The translations under genes and the position numbers were made by a program. From NCBI GenBank assembly GCA_021774775.1, contig JAJFIT010000251.1, positions 1 through 32,379 on the forward strand: a stretch of 32,379 nucleotides of DNA, given 5' to 3'. The notes under the pieces are model-generated. The model worked only from the letters and a program-made list of their open reading frames with translations. It ran no database searches and had not been told where the DNA came from. Of this stretch, positions 1 to 7,615 are shown piece after piece. The stretch is from Alphaproteobacteria bacterium (GTDB lineage Bacteria > Pseudomonadota > Alphaproteobacteria > Sphingomonadales > Kordiimonadaceae). The first letter of the stretch is position 1, and each line of letters starts with the position of its first letter.

Positions 1-2843
1 CGGGCCAATACCGGTGCCAGATACTGTCCAGTATAGCTGGCTGCGCACTGGGCGACATCTTCCGGTGTGCCCACTGCGATAATCTCACCGCCGCCGTCGC
101 CGCCTTCGGGACCAAGGTCGAGTATCCAGTCAGCGGTTTTAATCACTTCCAGATTATGCTCGATCACGACAACGGTGTTGCCTTGCTCCACCAGCGCCTG
201 CAGCACTTCCATCAGTTTGCGGATGTCTTCAAAATGCAGGCCGGTGGTGGGTTCGTCCAGTATATAGAGGGTTTTTCCGGTAGACCGTTTGGACAGTTCC
301 TTGGCCAACTTCACCCGCTGGGCTTCGCCGCCTGAAAGCGTGGTGGCTTGCTGTCCGACCCGGATATAACCGAGGCCCACTTTCTCCAGCATTTCCAGTT
401 TGTTGCGAATGGCGGGGACGGCTTTAAAAAAGCCAACTCCCTCTTCAACTGTCATATCAAGAACATCAGATATTGATTTGTTTTTAAATAATATTTCCAA
501 TGTTTCTCTGTTATAGCGCCTACCCCTGCACTGGTCGCATTGCACATAAACGTCGGGCAGGAAATGCATCTCGATTTTGATCATGCCATCGCCGCGACAA
601 GCCTCGCAGCGTCCGCCTTTCACATTAAAGGAAAAACGACCGGGCTTATAACCACGCGCCTGCGCTTCGGGCAGGCCCGCGAACCAATCACGGATCGGGG
701 TGAAGGCATCAGTGTAGGTGGCTGGATTAGAGCGCGGCGTGCGGCCTATGGGACTTTGGTCGATGTCGACAATCTTATCGAGGTGTTCCAGCCCTTCGAT
801 GGATGTGTGCGGTCCAGGCACCATTCGGTTTTTGTTCAGGTGTTTGGCAACAGCCTTATAAAGCGTCTCGATGGTGAAGGTGGACTTGCCAGACCCCGAT
901 ACCCCGGTAATGCAGGTAAGCGTGCCCAGCGGGATGCTGCCGTCCACACCGCGCAGATTATTGGCAGTGGCGCCCTTAACGGTCAGGAACGTACCTTTTC
1001 CGGGCCTACGGCTATCGGGAGTTGGTACAGACCGAACCCCGGTCATATATTGACCGGTCAAGCTTTTGGGGTTGCGCAACACCTTTTCGGGTTTGCCCTC
1101 AGCGACAATCTTGCCGCCGTGCTCGCCAGCGCCGGGGCCCATGTCGATGACATAGTCTGCGCTACGGATGGCGTCTTCATCGTGCTCGACCACCAGTACG
1201 GTGTTGCCGATATCTCGTAGGTTTTTCAGGGTTTCCAGCAATCGCTCATTGTCGCGTTGATGCAGGCCTATGGAAGGCTCGTCCAGCACATACAAAACGC
1301 CTGTAAGGCCAGAGCCAATTTGCGAGGCTAGACGGATGCGTTGGCTTTCGCCGCCGGACAGCGTGCCTGAAGACCGGCTGAGTGTTAGATATTGCAAACC
1401 TACATTATTAAGGAAACCCAACCGATCCTGAATTTCCTTCAGCACTTTTTCAGCAATTTGCTGTTGTTTTTCAGTCAGACGCTCGGGAAGGGTTGAAAAC
1501 CACTCGTGCGCTGCAGAAACTGACATAGCGGTCACGTCACTGATGTGAGTCGCATCGATCTTCACTGCAAGTGCCTCGGGCTTTAGGCGTGCGCCCTTGC
1601 ATTTGGTGCATGTGGTGGACGATTGGTATTTGGACAGTTCGTCGCGCATCCAGTTGCTGTCGGTTTCGCGCCAGCGGCGCTCGATATTGTTAAGCACACC
1701 TTCAAACGGTTTATTGACCTCAAACCGACGCTTGCCGTCTGCATAGACGATGGTGACCGATGTTTTGCCTGTTCCATACAGGAACGCCTGTTGGGCCTGT
1801 TCGGGCAGTTCGCTCCATGGGATATCAAGCGATACACCAAAATGACCTGCAACTGCATCCAGTGCCTGAAAGTAAAAGGGCGAAGGGTTATTGGCCCGGT
1901 TCGCCCAAGGAGCCAAAGCACCAGCGCGTACGGTTTTGCTTTTGTCCGGTACCGCCAGATTCGGATCAAAATATAGTTTGTTGCCCAATCCGTCGCATTC
2001 AGGGCACGCACCAAAAGGGTTATTGAATGAAAACAGCCGCGGTTCGATTTCTTCGATGGTAAAGCCCGATACCGGACAGGCAAATTTGGCCGACATCAGG
2101 TGCCGCTCCTGCGCGGTTTCGTCTTTGGAAGCAAGCTCGTAGGCGACAAGGCCTTCGGTAAGCTCCAGCGCGGTTTCCACGCTGTCTGCCAGCCGCTGTT
2201 CCAGCCCGTTTTTGACCACCAACCGGTCAACTACCACTTCAATGTCATGCTTGTATTTTTTGTCGAGGGCTGGCACGTCTTCAATCAGGTAAAATTCGCC
2301 GTCTACTTTCACGCGCTGAAAACCACGTTTTTGCAGCTCGACGAATTCCTTGCGGTATTCGCCTTTGCGGCCGCGCACAATCGGTGCCAGCAGGTATATG
2401 CGTGCGCCTTCTTCCAGTGTCATGATGCGGTCGACCATTTGGCTAACTGTTTGGCTCTCGATCGGCAAACCGGTTGCCGGAGAGTAGGGCACACCCACAC
2501 GCGCCCACAGCAGGCGCATATAGTCATAAATTTCGGTAACAGTACCCACGGTTGAGCGGGGGTTCTTGCTGGTGGTCTTCTGCTCGATGGAAATGGCCGG
2601 TGACAGACCTTCAATATGGTCCACATCGGGCTTTTGCATCATTTCCAGAAACTGCCGGGCGTATGCGCTCAGGCTTTCCACATAGCGGCGCTGACCCTCG
2701 GCATATATGGTATCAAACGCAAGCGAAGACTTGCCCGAACCGGACAGCCCGGTGATAACAACCAGCTTGTCGCGCGGAATATCAACATTGACCGATTTTA
2801 GGTTATGTTCACGCGCGCCGCGCACTGAAATTTCTGTAAGCAT
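1..2843 (-). CDS. uvrA: Excinuclease ABC subunit A (UvrA), 3' end truncated at the window edge
   Basis: Continuous minus-strand frame from ATG at 2843 to the left edge, absent from the ORF track because it has no stop inside the window. Translation begins [66 protein letters not shown]. It has two Walker A motifs, zinc-finger CxxC motifs, and two LSGGE(S/A)QR signatures with YxLDEP(S/T)xGLH. Confidence 0.97.
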   Translation of the reverse strand, partial: MLTEISVRGAREHNLKSVNVDIPRDKLVVITGLSGSGKSSLAFDTIYAEGQRRYVESLSAYARQFLEMMQKPDVDHIEGLSPAISIEQKTTSKNPRSTVGTVTEIYDYMRLLWARVGVPYSPATGLPIESQTVSQMVDRIMTLEEGARIYLLAPIVRGRKGEYRKEFVELQKRGFQRVKVDGEFYLIEDVPALDKKYKHDIEVVVDRLVVKNGLEQRLADSVETALELTEGLVAYELASKDETAQERHLMSAKFACPVSGFTIEEIEPRLFSFNNPFGACPECDGLGNKLYFDPNLAVPDKSKTVRAGALAPWANRANNPSPFYFQALDAVAGHFGVSLDIPWSELPEQAQQAFLYGTGKTSVTIVYADGKRRFEVNKPFEGVLNNIERRWRETDSNWMRDELSKYQSSTTCTKCKGARLKPEALAVKIDATHISDVTAMSVSAAHEWFSTLPERLTEKQQQIAEKVLKEIQDRLGFLNNVGLQYLTLSRSSGTLSGGESQRIRLASQIGSGLTGVLYVLDEPSIGLHQRDNERLLETLKNLRDIGNTVLVVEHDEDAIRSADYVIDMGPGAGEHGGKIVAEGKPEKVLRNPKSLTGQYMTGVRSVPTPDSRRPGKGTFLTVKGATANNLRGVDGSIPLGTLTCITGVSGSGKSTFTIETLYKAVAKHLNKNRMVPGPHTSIEGLEHLDKIVDIDQSPIGRTPRSNPATYTDAFTPIRDWFAGLPEAQARGYKPGRFSFNVKGGRCEACRGDGMIKIEMHFLPDVYVQCDQCRGRRYNRETLEILFKNKSISDVLDMTVEEGVGFFKAVPAIRNKLEMLEKVGLGYIRVGQQATTLSGGEAQRVKLAKELSKRSTGKTLYILDEPTTGLHFEDIRKLMEVLQALVEQGNTVVVIEHNLEVIKTADWILDLGPEGGDGGGEIIAVGTPEDVAQCAASYTGQYLAPVLA

Positions 2844-2924
2844 ACATATGTCTCGTTAGGGCCAGTATCGTAGCAAGGTTTGTGACCAATTTTCATGATA
2901 TGAATTGGGCCGTAATGTTGCTGG

Positions 2925-2941
2925 TGTCAAGCGGCTTGACA
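2925..2941. promoter_or_regulatory. 17-bp perfect inverted repeat TGTCAAG-CGG-CTTGACA containing two divergent -35-like TTGACA hexamers (one per strand)
   Basis: Direct reading: TTGACA on + at 2936-2941 and on - at 2930-2925, in the divergent intergenic region between uvrA (-) and the ORF at 3007 (+). Confidence 0.55.
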
Positions 2942-2956
2942 ATAACCTTGAGAAAA

Positions 2957-2971
2957 GAACAAATAAAGAAC
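2957..2971 (+). promoter_or_regulatory. Putative alphaproteobacterial LexA (SOS) box GAAC-AAATAAA-GAAC
   Basis: Exact GAAC-N7-GAAC direct repeat, matching the GTTC-N7-GTTC type LexA motif of Alphaproteobacteria, in the uvrA / ORF3007 divergent intergenic region. Confidence 0.75.
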
Positions 2972-3006
2972 AATCCGATCACTACTGACAAAAATGGAGA
3001 CATCTG

Positions 3007-3414
3007 ATGAAAGTTTTTTTTTACGGTCTTTTTATGGATGTTGATTTGCTTGCAAAACAAGGGGTTGTTTCTGAAAGTATTAGCACAGGGTGGGTCAATG
3101 ATTTTGCCTTGCGTATTAGCAAGCGGGCCACATTGATGCGTAAAGCTGGAGATCAGGCTTATGGTGTATTAATGGATATTTCTTCCAGTGAGTTGGAGGC
3201 CTTATATGCCGAAGACAGTGTTGCAGATTATGTTCCTGAAACATTGATGGTAAATACCCAGGATGGCACTAAAATTGAGGCGGTCTGCTATAATTTACCG
3301 CAAGAAAAAATTGTAGGTGAAAATAAAGAGTATGCCCAACTGTTGTTGGCGTTGGCATTGAAATTGGGCTTCCCAGACTCGTACACAGTGCAAATTTTGC
3401 GGGCCACTCAATAA
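3007..3414 (+). CDS. Gamma-glutamylcyclotransferase (AIG2/GGCT-like) family protein
   Basis: 135 aa ORF; N-terminal MKVFFYGLFMD and AYGVLMDISSSELEALYAED resemble the YG(S/L)xM and GxLY/LxxLxxxE pattern of the GGCT-like fold. Assignment by motif only. Confidence 0.6.
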   Translation: MKVFFYGLFMDVDLLAKQGVVSESISTGWVNDFALRISKRATLMRKAGDQAYGVLMDISSSELEALYAEDSVADYVPETLMVNTQDGTKIEAVCYNLPQEKIVGENKEYAQLLLALALKLGFPDSYTVQILRATQ

Positions 3415-3474
3415 CGATTATTTACAAGAGGCAAATGCGCTTTCGATGGTCCGGACTCCGTCGACCGCAGGGGC

Positions 3475-3499
3475 AGCACAGTCTTTGGTAGACTGCGCT
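3475..3499. terminator. Imperfect hairpin agcacagtct-ttggt-agactgcgct between convergent genes; possible bidirectional terminator
   Basis: 10-bp arms with one mismatch and a 5-nt loop, located between the stops of ORF 3007-3414 (+) and ORF 3534-4094 (-). The U-tract is weak. Confidence 0.35.
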
Positions 3500-3533
3500 G
3501 TTCTTGTGTATATTGGGTTATGCGTAATTTTGG

Positions 3534-4094
3534 CTATTCTGGCGTATAACGAACATATTTGCCGTCGAACCACACGGCCCACTCTTTTGTTTCTGCATTA
3601 TATTGTTCAAAAAACTGACGCACGCTGCCATCCGGCTGAGGTGTCCAGGTGCCTTTGAACGGAACCGAGTTTTTCTGGGCGTAATAATAGATGGTTCCTT
3701 CAAGCACCATTGCGCCGTTTTTCAGGCCGCCGACAATATCAATTGAATAGCCACCAGCGACCCAAAGTTGCCGCCATTTGCCGGTGTTGGGATTGTAATA
3801 ATTAAGGCTGCGGCCAGTTCCGCCCGATGAATTGGTCCAGCGTTCTTCCAGCGCGCATCCGCCTTCAACCGCCGAAATTTTATTGTGCCCGCCAATGGCG
3901 CCGCCGCCCGGCCAGGTAGACACCTCCCAATCACCGACCCAAAAATCGAACGCCCGAAAATTGTCATCAAGTGTGCAAGGCGGGGGTGGAGGTGTTGCCG
4001 GGGCTGTAGGCGTGGCAGCTTGTCTGGCGTTCGCTGACGCCGCGAACATGCCAGCAAGTGCAATGACAGCAAAAGTTGCTTTAATAGATTTCAT
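3534..4094 (-). CDS. Secreted protein resembling the DUF1579 family
   Basis: Start moved to the internal Met (MKSIKATFAVIALAGMFAASANA, a signal peptide). Body has FDFWVGDWEVSTWPGGGAIGGHNKISAVEGGCALEERW, typical of DUF1579-like proteins. Confidence 0.6.
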   Translation of the reverse strand: MKSIKATFAVIALAGMFAASANARQAATPTAPATPPPPPCTLDDNFRAFDFWVGDWEVSTWPGGGAIGGHNKISAVEGGCALEERWTNSSGGTGRSLNYYNPNTGKWRQLWVAGGYSIDIVGGLKNGAMVLEGTIYYYAQKNSVPFKGTWTPQPDGSVRQFFEQYNAETKEWAVWFDGKYVRYTPE

Positions 4095-4224
4095 GACTTT
4101 CCCCTCGTTCAACTGAAATTCCCCAATAGAGCCTAACGGCATGTTTAAGTTTGGCTATGTTGACGCGATGAACCGCCTGAAACCATCGGCGAATTGAACA
4201 AAAAATCAATGGTTGACCGTGAAA

Positions 4225-4239
4225 GAACAAAAATAGAAC
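4225..4239 (+). promoter_or_regulatory. Putative LexA (SOS) box GAAC-AAAAATA-GAAC upstream of ssb
   Basis: Exact GAAC-N7-GAAC direct repeat about 120 nt upstream of the corrected ssb start; same type as the box at 2957-2971. Confidence 0.75.
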
Positions 4240-4361
4240 AAAATTCCTCAATAACCTTTTGCAAGGGTGGGGGTTTGTGGTCTATGTTCCCTCCGGTATG
4301 GAGGCAGCGGAGCGGTTCGTTTCACGCTGTACCCTCAGAATATTTCAACAAGGGGGCCCTG

Positions 4362-4862
4362 ATGGCTGGAAGTGTAAATAAAGTAATTTTGGTTGGTAAT
4401 CTGGGCCGTGACCCTGAAGTGCGTTCGATGCAGGACGGTTCCCCAGTGGTAAACCTGTCGGTCGCGACGTCTGAAAACTGGCGCGACAAAAACACCGGTG
4501 AACGCCGCGAAAAAACCGAGTGGCACCGTGTTGTCATTTTTAATGAAAACCTGGCTAAGGTTGCGCAGAGTTATCTGAAGAAGGGCTCCAAAGTTTATGT
4601 TGAAGGCCAGCTTCAAACCCGCAAGTGGACCGACCAGTCTGGCACCGAGAAATATTCAACCGAAGTGGTTTTGCAGCGCTTCCGCGGCGAACTGACCATG
4701 CTGGATAGTCGTAACGACGGGGCAGGTGGTGGCTTTAGCGACAACCAGTCAAGCTACGGCGGCGGCCAGTCTCAAGATGGACAACAGGGTGGCGGTCAAT
4801 CCCAAGGTGGAAACGCACCTGCTGGCGGAGCAGCCGATCTGGATGACGAAATTCCGTTTTAA
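4362..4862 (+). CDS. ssb: Single-stranded DNA-binding protein
   Basis: [60 protein letters not shown] with a glycine/glutamine-rich tail and acidic tip DLDDEIPF. Start corrected from 4194 to 4362, preceded by AAGGGGG. Confidence 0.97.
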   Translation: MAGSVNKVILVGNLGRDPEVRSMQDGSPVVNLSVATSENWRDKNTGERREKTEWHRVVIFNENLAKVAQSYLKKGSKVYVEGQLQTRKWTDQSGTEKYSTEVVLQRFRGELTMLDSRNDGAGGGFSDNQSSYGGGQSQDGQQGGGQSQGGNAPAGGAADLDDEIPF

Positions 4863-4921
4863 CCTTAACTAAATTATATTCGAAAAATAATAGAGGTGTG
4901 GCTTTGGCTGCGCCTTTTGCT

Positions 4922-4952
4922 TGCCTGTATCGCCGTAAGGCGGACGATGGCA
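4922..4952 (+). terminator. Possible terminator hairpin after ssb (tgcc..cgcc-gtaa-ggcg..ggca)
   Basis: cgcc/ggcg stem with a GTAA tetraloop, enclosed by tgcc/ggca, followed by a short T-run (acttttaaat). Confidence 0.3.
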
Positions 4953-4961
4953 GCCTAACTT

Positions 4962-5546
4962 TTAAATCAACGCCTTAACCCGTTCTTTCAGCGGGGGTAG
5001 CAGATCGCCCTCGAACCAGGGGTTTTTCTTCAGCCAGATATTGTTGCGCGGGCTTGGGTGCGGCAGAACCAATTTTGAAGGCCAGTGGTGACGCCAGTTT
5101 TGCACGGTTTTGGTGAGCGTGTTTTTGCGCTCATCAGGCAGGTGCCACGCAATGGCATATTGGCCAATCACAAGGGTCAGTTCCACCTGCGGCAACAACG
5201 CCATCAAGGGTTCACGCCACGTTTCGGCGCATTCCGGGCGCGGCGGTAGGTCACCAGATTTACCTGTGCCGGGGTAACAGAAGCCCATTGGTACGATGGC
5301 AATTTTCTCCGCGTCGTAAAATGTGCTGCGATCAATACCCATCCATTGGCGCAAGCGGTTCCCGCTGGGATCATCAAATGGAATTCCGCTTTCCTGAACC
5401 CGCCGCCCCGGCGCTTGGCCAACGATTAGAATTTTGGCGGCTGCGCTGACTTGCACAATGGGCCTGGGGTCACACGGCAGCGACTCTGCGCAAAGTGTGC
5501 AACGTCGGATTTCGCTGGTCAGGGTACTTAAATTTTTCGGTGTCAT
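4962..5546 (-). CDS. Uracil-DNA glycosylase family protein
   Basis: 194 aa: IRRCTLCAESLPCDPRPIVQ, ILIVGQAPGRRVQESGIPFDDPSGNRLRQWMGI, and C-terminal LVLPHPSPRNNIW. These match the UDG superfamily GQAPG and HPSPRN motifs. Confidence 0.88.
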   Translation of the reverse strand: MTPKNLSTLTSEIRRCTLCAESLPCDPRPIVQVSAAAKILIVGQAPGRRVQESGIPFDDPSGNRLRQWMGIDRSTFYDAEKIAIVPMGFCYPGTGKSGDLPPRPECAETWREPLMALLPQVELTLVIGQYAIAWHLPDERKNTLTKTVQNWRHHWPSKLVLPHPSPRNNIWLKKNPWFEGDLLPPLKERVKALI

Positions 5547-5795
5547 AAAACTACCTTTTAATGAAAAGCGAAGGTGGCACGGACGTTTTATGAAATCAAT
5601 TCACTTCAGGGTTACGACGGGCAGCATTTCTTAGTCAATATCAACTGTTTTGGCAGGCTATAATCGCACCCTTGTTCCAGTGCGCCGATGGAATATTGGG
5701 GAGCTCGACACCAAAGACGGGCAGAATTTTCTTTGTGCCATCAAAAAGATACGGCATGGTGGTAGGCAATGCTGCACTAAGTTGGGGTTAGATAA

Positions 5796-7613
5796 GTGGC
5801 AAGTGTGCAAAATGAATTGCCGACCGGGGTGGATAACGCGGCGATACAAAACCAAATTCGCAATAAGCTGGCAGCCTTTGAAAAGTCAACGTTGCGGATT
5901 GTCGCTATGGCCGTCGGTATTCTTTTTACTATACGGGTAGTTGCGTCTTTTTTTGTTATTCCTATCGAAGATGCAGTGGTTGTTGCAATGCCGCTCGGTG
6001 CCAGTATTTTACTGTCGTTTGGTATTGTGCTGGCTGATAAAGTTGGTCGGCTGAAATTCGCAACCGTACGGCCCCTCACAATGATGCTTGTCACACTTGT
6101 CACATTTAATGTGTTTTTCATTTTGCATACTACTGGTAATTTGAACCAATTTTTCTTTGCAACTTTATTGCTTGCTGCTTTGGGGTTAGTTGCGCCAACC
6201 TTTACCACATGGCTGGTTTTCGTTGTGCCATTTGTCATCACTTACCTGGGGTCGCTGTTTGTTGTAGATATCGCCATCCCAACACCCTATGTGGCAGCAC
6301 TTATTGGTGGTTGTACACTTTCTGCGGTTGCGTATTTTGTCCGCATGCCTGCAATCCGCAAACTTCTAGAACTGGAAGTTATTCAATCGTCTACTGTTGA
6401 AAAGCTGGAGCTTTCCAATCAGGCCAAAGATCAGTTTCTTGCTAACATGACCCATGAACTGCGCACACCGTTAACCGGTGTAATCGGTATGATTGACTTG
6501 ATGGCAGACACTGACCTTACCGATCTGCAACAATATTACTTGTCCACCACCCGCAAAAGCAGTCGCTATTTACTGACTGTAATCAATGATATACTGGATA
6601 TGGCGAAACTGGAGGCGGGCAAACTGGTTATCAACGACGTGCCAATGGATGCGGTTACCCTTTCTGGTGATATTGCTTCATTATTTGACATGCGCGCCAG
6701 GCAAAAGGGATTGAAGCTGGTCCTGCGATTGCCGGACGATCAATGTCTGCCGGTACTGGGTGATAGTATACGAATCAGTCAAATACTGCTCAACTTGCTG
6801 GAAAACGCGCTCAAGTTTACCACCGAGGGTACAATTGGTATAGTGCTGGAGGCAAACGTAACAGCGACTGGTACGAAGCTGATTTGGCGGGTTCGCGACA
6901 CGGGTTCAGGCATAGAAAAAGATCGTTTGCCTAAGTTGTTCGATCGTTTCGAACAGGTCGATTCCAGTAGAACGCGCGCTGCCTCCGGTACCGGGCTTGG
7001 TTTGGCAATTGTCTACGATTTGGTCGAGCTAATGGACGGCGAGGTCGGTGTAAATAGTGTGGTCGGAGAGGGTTCCGAATTTTGGTTTGAACTTCAGTTG
7101 CCCACCGTCGGTGAACACGACTTACCGTCTGATTCTACCTCCGCGCTCGATATGCGCTACCGGCAGGTCAAACCGTCAGAATATACTGATTCGCTTGACC
7201 CCGAAACACCGCTGCTGCCCCCTGAAAATGGTGCGGTCTCCAGCATTCGGATCTTATTTGCTGAAGACAATCACATTAACCGCGAATTGATACGTCGTTT
7301 CATCCGGCGCGAGGGCTGGTACGGTACGGCGGTGATTAATGGTCAGGAAGCAGTTGATACCCTGAAGGCAAATGCAAAGGGTTTTGATATTGTTTTGATG
7401 GATATTCAAATGCCGGTGCTCGACGGAATGTCGGCACTCAAAATTATAAAAACCGAAATTGCAGCTCCTCCCCCGATAATTGCACTAACGGCGAATACTT
7501 TGTCGGAAGATACACTGGAATATAGGCAAGCCGGGTTCGATGCTGTCGTTGGGAAGCCCATCGATATTGCGGTGCTGCGGGACACGGTGGAAAAGCTGAC
7601 AGCGCCGGATTGA
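5796..7613 (+). CDS. Membrane-bound hybrid histidine kinase / response regulator
   Basis: GTG start; several N-terminal hydrophobic segments; H-box FLANMTHELRTPLTGVIGMID; N, G1 and G2 boxes (LLNLLENALKFT, DTGSGIEKD, GTGLGLAIV); C-terminal REC domain ILFAEDNHINRE...FDIVLMDIQMPVLDG...ALTAN. Confidence 0.93.
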   Translation: MASVQNELPTGVDNAAIQNQIRNKLAAFEKSTLRIVAMAVGILFTIRVVASFFVIPIEDAVVVAMPLGASILLSFGIVLADKVGRLKFATVRPLTMMLVTLVTFNVFFILHTTGNLNQFFFATLLLAALGLVAPTFTTWLVFVVPFVITYLGSLFVVDIAIPTPYVAALIGGCTLSAVAYFVRMPAIRKLLELEVIQSSTVEKLELSNQAKDQFLANMTHELRTPLTGVIGMIDLMADTDLTDLQQYYLSTTRKSSRYLLTVINDILDMAKLEAGKLVINDVPMDAVTLSGDIASLFDMRARQKGLKLVLRLPDDQCLPVLGDSIRISQILLNLLENALKFTTEGTIGIVLEANVTATGTKLIWRVRDTGSGIEKDRLPKLFDRFEQVDSSRTRAASGTGLGLAIVYDLVELMDGEVGVNSVVGEGSEFWFELQLPTVGEHDLPSDSTSALDMRYRQVKPSEYTDSLDPETPLLPPENGAVSSIRILFAEDNHINRELIRRFIRREGWYGTAVINGQEAVDTLKANAKGFDIVLMDIQMPVLDGMSALKIIKTEIAAPPPIIALTANTLSEDTLEYRQAGFDAVVGKPIDIAVLRDTVEKLTAPD

Positions 7614-7615
7614 TC

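Noticed and set aside
540-1220. 226-aa plus-strand ORF and several smaller ORFs opposite uvrA
   Set aside because: Antisense shadow of the continuous uvrA frame; composition is not protein-like and no family is recognisable.
1583-2083. 166-aa minus-strand ORF inside uvrA
   Set aside because: Alternative frame of uvrA; the true uvrA frame runs through the region without stops.
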